A stretch of DNA of 64,000 bases from Actinoplanes auranticolor (lineage in GTDB: Bacteria; Actinomycetota; Actinomycetes; Mycobacteriales; Micromonosporaceae): the NCBI RefSeq assembly GCF_018332655.1, contig NZ_BOQL01000014.1, positions 62,001 through 126,000 on the forward strand, in the 5' to 3' direction. The notes below the pieces were generated by a model. That model was not told the origin of the DNA, searched no databases, and saw only the letters and a list, made by a program, of their open reading frames with translations. Position 1 is the stretch's first letter; the number at the start of each line of letters is the position of its first letter. The position numbers were made by a program, and so were the translations under genes. Of the stretch, positions 25,127 to 33,378 are shown piece by piece.

Positions 25127-25156
25127 AGCGTAGACGCTAGTCACGCGGACATGCAA
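25127..25156 (-). promoter_or_regulatory. rpmG promoter
   Basis: Minus strand TTGCAT (25156-25151), 18 bases, TACGCT (25132-25127), about 45 bases upstream of the rpmG GTG. Confidence 0.55.
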
Positions 25157-25212
25157 AACCGGCGGACGGATGCCCGGGTTCGTACGACATCCGGGACGGG
25201 GTCCCGGATGAG

Positions 25213-25285
25213 TAGCGGTGGCCGGACTTGAACCGGCGACACAGCGATTATGAGCCGCTTGCTCTGCCATCTGAGCTACACCGCC
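25213..25285 (-). tRNA. tRNA-Met, elongator (CAT anticodon)
   Basis: 73 nt. Acceptor GGCGGTG/CACCGCT with A discriminator; D-arm GTAGCTCAGATGGCAGAGC; anticodon loop CTCATAA; T-arm GGTTCAAGTCC. The 1-72 pair is G-U and not the C-A mismatch of initiator tRNA, so this is the elongator. CCA not encoded. Confidence 0.95.
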
Positions 25286-25346
25286 GCGCCAGGCTCACGA
25301 TCGAACGCCCTCACCGATCTTGGCGAGGGCGTAGGACGAACCCGGT

Positions 25347-25422
25347 TGGAGCCCCCTTACGGAATCGAACCGTAGACCTTCTCCTTACCATGGAGACGCT
25401 CTGCCGACTGAGCTAAGGGGGC
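25347..25422 (-). tRNA. tRNA-Thr (GGT anticodon)
   Basis: 76 nt including an encoded CCA (25349-25347). Acceptor GCCCCCT/AGGGGGC, U discriminator, anticodon loop ATGGTAA with GGT, and T-arm GGTTCGATTCC. First of the tRNA-Thr, tRNA-Met, rpmG series. Confidence 0.95.
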
Positions 25423-25454
25423 GCGCGCGATCTCTCGCGTGATGCGCAGACAGA

Positions 25455-25483
25455 AGCTTACACGGCTGGCCAGCCCAGGTGAA
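25455..25483 (-). promoter_or_regulatory. tRNA-Thr promoter
   Basis: Minus strand TTCACC (25483-25478), 17 bases, TAAGCT (25460-25455), about 35 bases before the tRNA 5' end. Confidence 0.45.
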
Positions 25484-25524
25484 ATCGCCTCCCCGGTGTG
25501 GCGAAATCCCTGGTCAGCGGCTTG

Positions 25525-28053
25525 TCATCCGACGGCCCGCAAACGGCGCACCTCGCCGGTCGGCGTCTCCTCGGGCTCGGTCTGGGCGCTGAGCCACGTG
25601 TTCAATCGCTCCACCGGCAGCGGCCGGCTGAAGAAGTAGCCCTGCCCGATCTCACAGCCCATCTCGGCCAGCAGATCGAAGGTGAGCTCACTCTCCACAC
25701 CCTCGGCGACCACGGTGAGCCCGAACTCGCGGGACAGGCCGACCACCGCCCGGACGATCGCGAGATCGCCGGAGTCCGTCGCCATGCCCTGTACGAAGCT
25801 GTCGTCGATCTTCACCTCGTGCACCGGCAGCTGGCGCAGGTAGGACAGCGAGGAGGCGCCCGTGCCGAAGTCGTCGACCGAGAGCCGGACCCCGAGGTCA
25901 CGCAACCGGTAGAGGGTCGGCAGGGCCCGCTCGATCTCGCCCAGCATGCTCGGCTCGGAGATCTCGAAGGTGACCTGCGGCGGCGGCACTCTGTACTGCT
26001 TGAGGAGCTCGTGCACCTGGTCGGGGAAGCGCGGGTCCAGCAGGGTGCGCGCGGACAGGTTCACCGCGATGGACAGCGGCCGGCCGGCGTCCGCCCACTC
26101 CCGGCAGTGCCGCAGGCCGGCGGTCAGCACCACCTCGGTCAGGCGGTGCAGCTGACCGGTGTGCTCGGCGACCGCGACGAAGTCCTCCGGCGAGACCTCA
26201 CCGTGCGCGGGGTGCTGCCAGCGGGCCAGGCACTCGACCCCGATCAGGTGCCGGTCCTGAATGGTCACCTTGGGCTGGAAGTGCACTTCGAGCTCGCCGG
26301 AGTCCAGCGCCCGGCGCAGGTCGGCGGCCAGGCCGAGGCGGCGTACCGCCCGGGACTCCAGCGCGGGGTGGAACAGCTGGACGCCGTACGGCAGCGCCTT
26401 GGCCGCGTTGGCAGCCAGCTCAGCGCGGCGCAGCAGGGCGTCCGGGTCGTCACCGTGGTCCGGCTGCACGGCCACGCCGGCGGCCGTGTCCACGTCGAGC
26501 GTGAGGGTGCCGACGGCCATCGGGCCGCGCAGCTGCTCCCGCATCTCGGTGGCCAGCCGTACGGTCTCCTCGGTGCTCTCCGCCCGCAGCGTCACCACGA
26601 ACTCGTCGCCACCGATCCGGCCGACCAGCGCACCCGGGCCGGCGATCTTGCGCAGCCGTACGGCCACCTCGGTGAGCAGCTTGTCGCCGGCGTCGTGACC
26701 CATCGACTCGTTGACGTCGCGCAGCCCGTCGACGTCGAAGAGCATGACCTCCACCACCTCACCGGGGGTGCGGATCTTGACGGACTCGGTGAGCGCGTCG
26801 GTGATCCGCCGGCGGTTGGGCAGCGACGTCAGCCGGTCGTGGTACGCGTCGTAGCGCAGCCGCTCGACGAGGCGGGAATTCTCGACCGCGGCGGCGGCGT
26901 GCGCGGCGATCGTCTCGACGACCTGTACGTCGGCGGTGGTGAAGTACTTGAAGTCGCCGAGGCGGTTGACCACCTCGAGGGTGCCGATCACCGCCTGGCC
27001 CGACCGCAGCGGCACGACGATGCAGTCCTTGATGCCGGCCTTGGCCAGGCTCGGCCGCAGGTCCTGGTCGGTGGTGAGCCGGGAACCCACGGCCACGCTG
27101 CGGCGCTCGCTGGTGGCCCGCTCGACCATCTCCGGCGGCGTCCGGCTCAGGTCGAGGAGACCCTTGGCCTCGACCTTGGCCGTCAGCAGCACCTCGGGGT
27201 GCCGGCTGGTGACGGGCAGGTGGAACGTCGCGTACTCGGCCTGCATGAGGGAACGGGCGCGGACCAGCAGCGAGTCGATCAGCGTGACGTCCTGACTGGA
27301 CTCGGCTACCGCGTTGGCCAGTTCGTAGAGCTCGGCCAGGGTGTGGTGCTGGCGCAGGAAGTCCGAGTAGGACCGGTACGCCAGGATGAGCACGCCGGCC
27401 AGGATGAACAACAGGAACGCGGACCACCAGGTGGCGTCGAGGGCCACGATGAAGACCAGGCCGATGACGATGCACAGCTCCGCGGCCACCAGACCGGGCC
27501 AGGACACCCGCAGCATTTCGAGCCCGGCCTGCAGTCCCTGGACGGTCGCCATCACGGCGGCCACCGCGAACAAGGTCAGGACGGTGTTGACCGTGACGGC
27601 GACGCTGAGGGCGACCCAGGAGGACGGACTGCTGTCCTCGATCTTCGGGAACGCCTGCAGGACCACGCCGGCCGTGGCGACAGCCGCGGCACTACGCGCG
27701 ACGTTGAACGCGAACCTGTCCGGCGCCGCATGCCGGCGGATCTCCTTGATGACCACGGCGATCGAGCTGACCGCGACGACCAGGACGGCCGGCAGGAAGT
27801 AGAAGCCCAGGACGAGGGCTATTTCGCTCAGGCTCAGCGAGGTCCCGTGGCGCCCGATCTGGATGTAGCGGGATCCGGTGCCGAGCAGGACGAACAGCGG
27901 AAGCGCGACCAGGGCGGCGAGCCACTCGTCGGACCAGCCGTCGTGCTGGACACCGAGGATCGTGCTGAAGACGATGGCGATGATCGCCAGGGTGCCGGTG
28001 ACGAGCCAGACGTATTCCGGCGACCGCCGCGGTGGGGATTGACGACCTGCCAT
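25525..28053 (-). CDS. Membrane GAF-GGDEF-EAL cyclic-di-GMP protein
   Basis: 842 residues. The first 230 or so form about six to seven membrane helices (sensor-type integral membrane region). A GAF-like domain follows (about 250-400), then a GGDEF diguanylate cyclase domain with intact GGDEF near 481 and the NESMGHDAGDKLL block. The EAL phosphodiesterase domain runs from about 585 to 825. In the EAL domain the signature reads ECLAR (about 604-608) instead of EALAR, but the catalytic Glu and the downstream VDDFGTG (about 727), KIDDSFV, and QGYFFSRP motifs remain, so c-di-GMP hydrolysis is possible. Preceded by a small exported peptide gene on the same strand. Confidence 0.92.
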   Translation of the reverse strand: MAGRQSPPRRSPEYVWLVTGTLAIIAIVFSTILGVQHDGWSDEWLAALVALPLFVLLGTGSRYIQIGRHGTSLSLSEIALVLGFYFLPAVLVVAVSSIAVVIKEIRRHAAPDRFAFNVARSAAAVATAGVVLQAFPKIEDSSPSSWVALSVAVTVNTVLTLFAVAAVMATVQGLQAGLEMLRVSWPGLVAAELCIVIGLVFIVALDATWWSAFLLFILAGVLILAYRSYSDFLRQHHTLAELYELANAVAESSQDVTLIDSLLVRARSLMQAEYATFHLPVTSRHPEVLLTAKVEAKGLLDLSRTPPEMVERATSERRSVAVGSRLTTDQDLRPSLAKAGIKDCIVVPLRSGQAVIGTLEVVNRLGDFKYFTTADVQVVETIAAHAAAAVENSRLVERLRYDAYHDRLTSLPNRRRITDALTESVKIRTPGEVVEVMLFDVDGLRDVNESMGHDAGDKLLTEVAVRLRKIAGPGALVGRIGGDEFVVTLRAESTEETVRLATEMREQLRGPMAVGTLTLDVDTAAGVAVQPDHGDDPDALLRRAELAANAAKALPYGVQLFHPALESRAVRRLGLAADLRRALDSGELEVHFQPKVTIQDRHLIGVECLARWQHPAHGEVSPEDFVAVAEHTGQLHRLTEVVLTAGLRHCREWADAGRPLSIAVNLSARTLLDPRFPDQVHELLKQYRVPPPQVTFEISEPSMLGEIERALPTLYRLRDLGVRLSVDDFGTGASSLSYLRQLPVHEVKIDDSFVQGMATDSGDLAIVRAVVGLSREFGLTVVAEGVESELTFDLLAEMGCEIGQGYFFSRPLPVERLNTWLSAQTEPEETPTGEVRRLRAVG

Positions 28054-28119
28054 CCAACGCCCCTACCGCTCGGTGAACTCCAGACGTGGTGTCCCCTGGC
28101 CGCACGGCGGCCTGCTCAC

Positions 28120-28287
28120 TCAGCTCCAGTCGAAGTCGAACTGCGCTGTGACGGCGGCCGTCGGGGATGTCTTGGCAGCGGCGACCGCTGAACTCCCGTC
28201 GACGGCGGCCGCGAGCGCACCGCCGAACGCCAGACCGAGGGCCACGAACAAGCCGGCGGTGAAGCGGCCGAGCTTCTTTGCGGACAT
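28120..28287 (-). CDS. Small exported peptide (55 aa)
   Basis: Unrecognised gene. It begins MSAKKLGRFTAGLFVALGLA with AGGAG 8 bases upstream of the ATG. A basic N-terminus and a hydrophobic core up to about residue 28 make a signal peptide, leaving a mature part of roughly 25 residues that ends QFDFDWS. It is 66 bases upstream of the GGDEF/EAL gene on the same strand, so co-transcription is likely. A secreted or membrane-anchored peptide connected with the sensor is a guess. Too short for a standard gene call. Confidence 0.6.
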   Translation of the reverse strand: MSAKKLGRFTAGLFVALGLAFGGALAAAVDGSSAVAAAKTSPTAAVTAQFDFDWS

Positions 28288-28514
28288 CTATGGCTCCTGT
28301 GCTGAAGGTGTCAGTCGGGGTGGGGGTTCCATGATGGTGCCACACGCTGAGTACGTCAGACACCGCCGAACGGCGGGTCGGAACCGCACATCCCGAAATC
28401 TTGACTGAACGGCTGAGGTGTTCATGCAGTTAGGGCACACAAAATTGAGGCCTTTGGCCCGGATTTATTGGGAGAAGTGAGCGCAATTCGCTTCAATCTG
28501 TCAGGCCAGCTTGA

Positions 28515-28532
28515 CGTCAGGGAAACCTGACG
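28515..28532 (+). promoter_or_regulatory. GAAA-tetraloop hairpin before the HTH gene
   Basis: CGTCAGG-GAAA-CCTGACG, a perfect 7-bp stem with a GNRA loop, ends 14 bases before the ATG at 28547, and the GGAAG ribosome-binding site overlaps its 3' flank. It could be an RNA control element or, as DNA, a dyad operator. Confidence 0.4.
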
Positions 28533-28546
28533 GAAGACTGCGATTC

Positions 28547-28942
28547 ATGACTACTCCCGACGAACTGGAGCAACAGCACACGCTCTCTACCGCCACAACG
28601 CGTTACGACGAGCTGAGGATGCGGGACGCGCTCGCGGCGATGACCGCGGACGCCGACAACCCCCCGCTGTCCCGCGAGGAGACGCTGGAATTGCTCGCCC
28701 TCAGCGAGGTGGTCATCCGCAAGGCGGGCTACGGCCGGCAGGCGATGGTGCGCTCGGCGCGCGGCAGCGGAGCGTCGTGGAACCAGATCGGCGCGGCGCT
28801 CGGCACCAGCAAGCAAGCCGCGTGGGAGGCGCACAACCGGTGGATCGAGGAGCAGGCGCGTCAGCATGAGCTGACCGGGTTCGAGGGGCTCGACCCGGAC
28901 CAGGCTTCCTCGGCTCGCGGCCTGGCCGGGCGCCCGGACTGA
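28547..28942 (+). CDS. Small helix-turn-helix protein
   Basis: 131 residues starting MTTPDELEQQHTLSTATTRY. A helical N-terminal half (MRDALAAMTADADNPPLSRE, ETLELLALSEVV) is followed by SWNQIGAALGTSKQAAWEAH near residues 80-100, a segment widely seen in actinobacterial small HTH proteins and resembling a sigma-region-4/MarR-like recognition helix. The ATG at 28547 was chosen over a TTG at 28511 because the hairpin and RBS lie between them. A DNA-binding role is inferred; target unknown. Confidence 0.75.
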   Translation: MTTPDELEQQHTLSTATTRYDELRMRDALAAMTADADNPPLSREETLELLALSEVVIRKAGYGRQAMVRSARGSGASWNQIGAALGTSKQAAWEAHNRWIEEQARQHELTGFEGLDPDQASSARGLAGRPD

Positions 28943-28980
28943 GCTGTCCGCCGGCGAGCTTCTGCCGGGGCCGGGGTGGG

Positions 28981-29796
28981 TCAGGGCTGCTCGCCGGTGG
29001 CGGCCGGGCGGTCGGTCGCGCTGTACTGCGACCACGAGCCCGGGTAGAGCCGCCCCGCACCCAGGCCGGCGTGCTCCAGGGCGAGCAGGTTGTGGCAGGC
29101 GGTCACGCCCGAGCCGCAGTAGGAGACGACGTCCGTACCTTCGCTCACCCCGACCGAGGCGAACCGCTCGCGCAGCTGAGCGACGGGCAGGAAGCGGCCG
29201 TCGGCGCCGAGGTTCTCCCGGCACGGCAGGTTCCGCGCGCCCGGGATGTGGCCCGGCCGCGGATCGATCGGCTCGGTGTCACCGCGGAACCGCGGCGCGT
29301 CACGAGCGTCAAGGACCACGAGCGAGCCGGCCGCTGCGTCGTCGATGCCGGCCAGGCGGTCGGCGGGCCAAGGTCGCGGCGTGAAGACCGCCGGGGGCCG
29401 GTCCGGCTCAGCGCGGACCAGTTCACCCTGGTACGCGGTGAGCCCACCGTCGAGAAGCGCAGCCTCGTGTCCCGTGGCGCGCAGCATCCAGACCAGCCGG
29501 GCGGCAATGACACCGCCCGCGTCGTCGTACCCGATCACCGTGTCGTCGTCGCTGATGCCGGCCGCGGCCATGCCCGCCGCGAAAACCTCGGGATCCGGCA
29601 GCGGATGCCGGCCCTCGGCCGGCGAGGCGGGCCGGGCCAGCCAGCGGTCCAGATCGACGAAGACGGCACCCGGCAGATGCCCGGAGTCGTACGCCGCGCG
29701 CCCGGACCGGCCGTCCAGATACCAGCGGACGTCGGCGAGGACCACACGGTCCCCCTGCTCGCGCACCCACGCCTGGTCGACGACCGGATCGATCAC
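28981..29796 (-). CDS. Thiosulfate/3-mercaptopyruvate sulfurtransferase
   Basis: Two-domain rhodanese, 271 residues. The N-terminal inactive domain contains VLADVRWYLDGRSG and SGHLPGAVFVDLD. The C-terminal domain carries the catalytic Cys loop CGSGVTA near residue 228, which is closer to the mercaptopyruvate type than to the CRKGVTA of thiosulfate enzymes. The family transfers sulfane sulfur to cyanide or thiols. Stands alone on the minus strand. Confidence 0.92.
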   Translation of the reverse strand: MIDPVVDQAWVREQGDRVVLADVRWYLDGRSGRAAYDSGHLPGAVFVDLDRWLARPASPAEGRHPLPDPEVFAAGMAAAGISDDDTVIGYDDAGGVIAARLVWMLRATGHEAALLDGGLTAYQGELVRAEPDRPPAVFTPRPWPADRLAGIDDAAAGSLVVLDARDAPRFRGDTEPIDPRPGHIPGARNLPCRENLGADGRFLPVAQLRERFASVGVSEGTDVVSYCGSGVTACHNLLALEHAGLGAGRLYPGSWSQYSATDRPAATGEQP

Positions 29797-29830
29797 GTTG
29801 ACTCCTTACTTACCTGGCCATCAGCTCTCA

Positions 29831-30133
29831 CTACTGGCCATCGGCGGATCTGCGTCCGCGGGGCCGGAACCGCACGAGGGCCACGGCGACCAGCGCAACG
29901 GCGAGCACGGTCACGGCGAGTCTCGCGGCGCCGGTGAGCAGACCCTGCCCCAGCACCATCAGAAGGAGGGCCAGGCCGAAGAGAAGGTGGTACAGGGCGG
30001 CGGCGCGCACGCCCGGGAAGTTCCGCACCGTGCTGGCCGGGGCGCGCCCGGTGACCAGCATCCTGACCCCGAACAGGGCCAGGACGAGCCCGATCACGCC
30101 ACCGACCAGAAGCGTCGCCGTACCGAGGTCCAT
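29831..30133 (-). CDS. Small integral membrane protein (100 aa)
   Basis: 100 residues with three hydrophobic segments (ATLLVGGVIGLVLALFGVRM, ALYHLLFGLALLLMVLGQGL and LAVTVLAVALVAVALV) and a basic C-terminal tail RFRPRGRRS. No recognised motif. Lies between the sulfurtransferase and yajQ genes on the same strand. Confidence 0.65.
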   Translation of the reverse strand: MDLGTATLLVGGVIGLVLALFGVRMLVTGRAPASTVRNFPGVRAAALYHLLFGLALLLMVLGQGLLTGAARLAVTVLAVALVAVALVRFRPRGRRSADGQ

Positions 30134-30163
30134 GGCCCTCAGTCTGCGCCGCGGGCGGCCTGC

Positions 30164-30658
30164 TTACCGGTAGTTCGTGAACTGCAGCGCGACGCCGAAG
30201 TCCTCGGCCTTGAGCAGGGCGATCACGGCCTGCAGGTCGTCCCGCTTCTTGCCGGTGACCCGCAGCTGGTCGCCCTGGATCTGCGCCTGCACGCCCTTGG
30301 GACCCTCGTCGCGGATCTTCTTGCTGATCGCCTTGGCCTTGTCGGTCTCGATCCCCTCGATGACCTTGCAATCGATCTTGTACGTCTTGCCGGACTGCCG
30401 CGGCTCGCCGGCCTCGAGAGACTTCAGCGAGATGTTCCGCTTGACCAGCTTCTCCTTGTAGACGTCGAGCGCGGCGACGGCCCGCTCCTCGGTCTCGGAG
30501 GTGATGGTGACGCCGTTCTCCCCCGACTTGGCGATGACGGTGCCGGTCCCCCGGAAGTCGAACCGGGTCCCGAGCTCCTTCTCCGCCTGATGGAAGGCGT
30601 TGTCGACCTCCTGGCCGTCGACCTTGCTGACGATGTCGAACGACGGGCTGGCTGCCAT
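30164..30658 (-). CDS. YajQ family nucleotide-binding protein
   Basis: 164 residues starting [20 protein letters not shown] and ending in the typical ALQFTNYR. Contains the tandem ferredoxin-like fold of the family, with the [20 protein letters not shown] segment in the middle. Homologues bind nucleotides, and in Xanthomonas one binds c-di-GMP. That is suggestive given the GGDEF/EAL gene nearby, but nothing in the sequence proves it here. Confidence 0.93.
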   Translation of the reverse strand: MAASPSFDIVSKVDGQEVDNAFHQAEKELGTRFDFRGTGTVIAKSGENGVTITSETEERAVAALDVYKEKLVKRNISLKSLEAGEPRQSGKTYKIDCKVIEGIETDKAKAISKKIRDEGPKGVQAQIQGDQLRVTGKKRDDLQAVIALLKAEDFGVALQFTNYR

Positions 30659-30738
30659 GATCAGACTCCTGCTGGTGGGCCACGTATCGATGTCCGCGGA
30701 AGGCCGCGAGGGGCCCCCGACATGCCGACCGTACCCGG

Positions 30739-30769
30739 TTGTGAAACCCGCCGTCGGTATGGCTATCCT
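30739..30769 (+). promoter_or_regulatory. Possible tRNA-Tyr promoter
   Basis: TTGTGA (30739-30744), 19 bases, TATCCT (30764-30769), about 38 bases before the tRNA. The spacer is long. Confidence 0.35.
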
Positions 30770-30807
30770 GTTCTTCGTCGCAGCGGGGGACCGCGGCGGC
30801 ATGCCCA

Positions 30808-30891
30808 GGCGGGTTGCCCGAGCGGCCAATGGGAGCGGACTGTAAATCCGTCGCGAAAGCTACAGAGGTTCGAATCCTCTACCCGCCACCA
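30808..30891 (+). tRNA. tRNA-Tyr (GTA anticodon)
   Basis: 84-nt class II tRNA with a long variable arm (CGCGAAAGCT). Acceptor GGCGGGT/ACCCGCC, A discriminator, encoded CCA at 30889-30891; anticodon loop CTGTAAA; T-arm GGTTCGAATCC. Confidence 0.96.
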
Positions 30892-30900
30892 CCGGCACGA

Positions 30901-30940
30901 AGAAGCCCCTCACCTGCTGAAACAGCAGTGAGGGGCTTCT
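30901..30940 (+). terminator. tRNA-Tyr terminator
   Basis: A long near-perfect stem: AGAAGCCCCTCA with TGAGGGGCTTCT, then CTGCTG with CAGCAG and an AAA loop, ending in TTCTCTCG. It starts 9 bases after the encoded CCA. Being almost symmetric, it could also stop transcription from the other side. Confidence 0.8.
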
Positions 30941-31420
30941 CTCGTCGGTCCCACTGAATCTCACTCAGGACCGCTCGATCCCACTGGTCGTGTCGTATAC
31001 GTGTCGGCGCTCCCGCCCCGGCAGTCGTCGCCTCCGCGAAGGTCGGTCACGGGCTTCGGAGGGCTCCAACCTCTGCCGTCCACTTCTCCAGGAACTCGTC
31101 GTAGCGCTTGCGGTGACCCTTCGAACCCGAGCAGTAGAGGGCGACCAATTCATGGATCGGTGCGTCATGGCGGCGTGTCGGAGGGCTCAAGCTGCCGCCG
31201 CTGGGCAGACGTAGCATCGGCGAGTTCAAGACACCGTCTGAGCACACTGCTCCCACAACGTGCCGGGTAAAGCAAGGCCAGTCGATAGTCGGTACACCCT
31301 TCCGCCTACCCGTATCGGATACGAGGTACAAACGTTCGAACCTGAGCTCGTGTCGACGTTCGCGACTCGGACGCCAGCCAGCGAGGACCCGCTAAGTTGA
31401 TGTGTCGCCGGAGGTCGCCC
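30941..31420 (+). other. Gene-poor stretch behind tRNA-Tyr
   Basis: 480 bases with lower GC and no convincing gene. On the minus strand an open frame at 31047-31331 ends in a protein-like segment (HDAPIHELVALYCSGSKGHR, then KRYDEFLEKWTAEV) but has no clear start, RBS or homologue known to me; it may be the 3' remnant of a decayed gene. I found no second copy of the tRNA 3' end that would mark an attachment site. Confidence 0.4.
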
Positions 31421-31774
31421 GTGCCGAAGGGTGTTGATCCGCACCAGCAGCCCGATGCTGTACGTCGTCGTAATCTGCGCCGACTGTATGGCATTACCCC
31501 TGAGCAGTACGACGATATGCGTGCACGCCAGGACTTCCGGTGCGCAATATGTAAGAGGCAGGAAAGTGAGATCGAGCGGCGACCGGGTGGGAGACCTCGA
31601 AAGGACGGCCTCGTCACTCTGCCGATGGCACTACAAGTCGATCATTGTCACGGCTCCGGCGCCGTCAGGAAGCTTTTGTGCGGGCCCTGTAACAGGATCC
31701 TGGGGAACGCGAGCGAAGATATAACGCGCCTGCAGGCATGCATCGAGTATCTTCGCTCTTTTGGTGCCGAATAG
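31421..31774 (+). CDS. Recombination endonuclease VII-like protein
   Basis: 117 residues from the GTG at 31421 (GGAGG 5-6 bases upstream). The His-Me finger signature is visible: two Cys in CAICKRQ (about 43-46), the ββα core LQVDHCHGSGAVRKLLC, and the second zinc pair CGPC. This is the endonuclease VII family of phage T4 gp49 and many actinophage or mobile-element nucleases. The local GC content is lower than around it and the gene stands in a patch behind tRNA-Tyr, suggesting horizontal arrival. Bases 31775-32037 behind it hold nothing I can name. Confidence 0.8.
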   Translation: MPKGVDPHQQPDAVRRRNLRRLYGITPEQYDDMRARQDFRCAICKRQESEIERRPGGRPRKDGLVTLPMALQVDHCHGSGAVRKLLCGPCNRILGNASEDITRLQACIEYLRSFGAE

Positions 31775-32037
31775 CCCGAACGTGGAGACGAAGGTGCTCT
31801 AGGCCGGCGGGGCGCCCATCAGACACGGGGGCTACGGCACCCCCACCGAGCGGCAGCGTGGCTTGCCTCAGCGTTTACTCGTCCAGCCTGAGGCGTGGCG
31901 ATCGACGAGCAGGTGTTGTCGCGCTGGTGTCGCATCCGTGTCGGCGTGAGCTGATCAGCGAGAGTCGCCATGCGCCGATCAGTTGAAGTAGCGGCGGGGG
32001 GAACGCACCTTCGCCGGCTTTGTGGTCATATGGCGGC

Positions 32038-32877
32038 ATGATCATCGGTCGTAGGATGTTGCTTCGCGCCGCCGTCACCGGCGCAGTCGCGCATTGGCTG
32101 GGCGCCGCCGGCCCGGCCGAAGCCCGCCCTTCCAAGGACGATCGACGGACGATCTATGTGGTGGGTGACTCCACCGCCTCTGCCTACGCCACAACGGAGG
32201 TTCCCCGCGCCGGGTGGGGTCAAGCCCTCCCCCTCTTCCTCACCCCCGGAACCACCGTCGTCAACGAGGCGGTTTCCGCGTCCAGCTCCAAGAGCTTCTC
32301 CGTAGCCGGCCGGCTCGACAGGATTCTGGCGGTCCTCCGGCCCCGGGACGTCCTTCTCATCTCCTTCGGGCACGGCGATGAGTCAGAACACCCCACCCGG
32401 CACACCGACCCCTGGACGACCTTCCAGGACTACCTCCAGCTCTACATCGACGGCGCCCGGGCCACCCGGGCCCTTCCCGTTCTGGTGACCCCGGTCGAAC
32501 GACGTCGTTTCACCGCCGACGGGGTGTCTTTCCTTTCGCACGGCGAATATCCCGACGCGATGCGCGCCCTCGCCGCAACCACCCGTACGCCGCTGATTGA
32601 TCTCGCCGCGCTTTCCTTCGCGCTCTGGAGTTCGCTCGGGCCGGAGGCCACCAAGGACTACTTCCTCTGGCTGGACGCGGGCGAGTCACCGAAGTTCCCG
32701 AACGGCGTATCCGACGACACGCATTTGCAGGCGCGCGGCGCGATTGAGGTGGCGCGGCTCGTGGTGTCGGCCGGGCGGATGCTTCCCGGCCGGGACCGCC
32801 GGGCTCTCCGAGACCCCGACCTCTCGGCGGATCTGCTCGTCCGGCCCCCGACGAGGCCGGGACCCGACCCGCTCTGA
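32038..32877 (+). CDS. SGNH/GDSL hydrolase, exported
   Basis: 279 residues. The N-terminus (MIIGRRMLLRAAVTGAVAHW and then AGPAEA) looks like an export signal with RR near positions 5-6, possibly Tat-type. Block I GDSTAS gives nucleophile Ser45; FGHGD is block III; DDTHL near residue 226 supplies the catalytic Asp/His. The layout resembles rhamnogalacturonan acetylesterase-like hydrolases, except that block III has FGHGD where FGHND is usual. No clear RBS; an upstream GTG at 32020 is possible. Confidence 0.8.
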   Translation: MIIGRRMLLRAAVTGAVAHWLGAAGPAEARPSKDDRRTIYVVGDSTASAYATTEVPRAGWGQALPLFLTPGTTVVNEAVSASSSKSFSVAGRLDRILAVLRPRDVLLISFGHGDESEHPTRHTDPWTTFQDYLQLYIDGARATRALPVLVTPVERRRFTADGVSFLSHGEYPDAMRALAATTRTPLIDLAALSFALWSSLGPEATKDYFLWLDAGESPKFPNGVSDDTHLQARGAIEVARLVVSAGRMLPGRDRRALRDPDLSADLLVRPPTRPGPDPL

Positions 32878-32942
32878 ATAGACCGAGAAGTGGCACGCGA
32901 CCGCGAGGAATGGGCCTCGGTCAGAGGATGGGCGGGCCTCGG

Positions 32943-33359
32943 ATGATCATTGTGGATCTGGCGGAGCTGTCCGACGGGCCCATCGTGCTGCAGGTGGTCG
33001 ACCAGGTCAGCGAACGTCCGGTCGGGCGGATCGACATCGAGCTCGCCCGCGTCGAGTTTCTCGATCTGGGCGGGCTGCGCGCGTTGCTGGCCGTGCACGA
33101 GCGGGCCGCCCGGGCGGGCATCGCGGTGGTGGTCCGGAATCCGCAGCACTACGTCCGCCCCGGGAGCGCCGCCTCCGTGCGCCTCACGCGGGAGCGGGTC
33201 AGCCGCGCCGATGACCGGGACCGCCTCGCCGACGAACGGGAGAAGATGCTCGACGAACGGCAGCGGCGGGTCGCCGCCCAGCAGCAGTGGGAGGGCATCT
33301 GGGAAGAGCTCGCCGAGCAGCGCGAGACCGATCTGGAACGGCGGGAACGAGACGGCTGA
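32943..33359 (+). CDS. STAS-like domain protein
   Basis: 138 residues from the ATG at 32943 (an ATG at 32910 is also possible). Residues 1-80 resemble a STAS/anti-sigma-antagonist fold: GRIDIELARVEFLDLGGLRA, then LLAVHERAARAGIAVVVRNP. In typical anti-sigma antagonists a Ser or Thr is phosphorylated just before the LGGL-like motif; here the residue is Asp (FLDLGGL), so that control would be absent. The C-terminal 55 residues are charged and helical (coiled-coil-like: DRLADEREKMLDERQRRVAA). Confidence 0.6.
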   Translation: MIIVDLAELSDGPIVLQVVDQVSERPVGRIDIELARVEFLDLGGLRALLAVHERAARAGIAVVVRNPQHYVRPGSAASVRLTRERVSRADDRDRLADEREKMLDERQRRVAAQQQWEGIWEELAEQRETDLERRERDG

Positions 33360-33378
33360 ACGCCGGCCCAGCCCAGCT

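Noticed and set aside
25498..28191. An 897-codon plus-strand open frame opposite the GGDEF/EAL gene
   Set aside because: Shadow of the real gene; composition dominated by Gly, His, Arg and Asp with no motif.
31738..31986. A plus-strand 82-codon frame after the endonuclease VII-like gene
   Set aside because: Overlaps the end of the nuclease gene, has no RBS, and its residues look random.
30808..32037. An integrated element with attachment sites at tRNA-Tyr
   Set aside because: No integrase gene and no second copy of the tRNA 3' end were found in the window, so an integrated element is not claimed.
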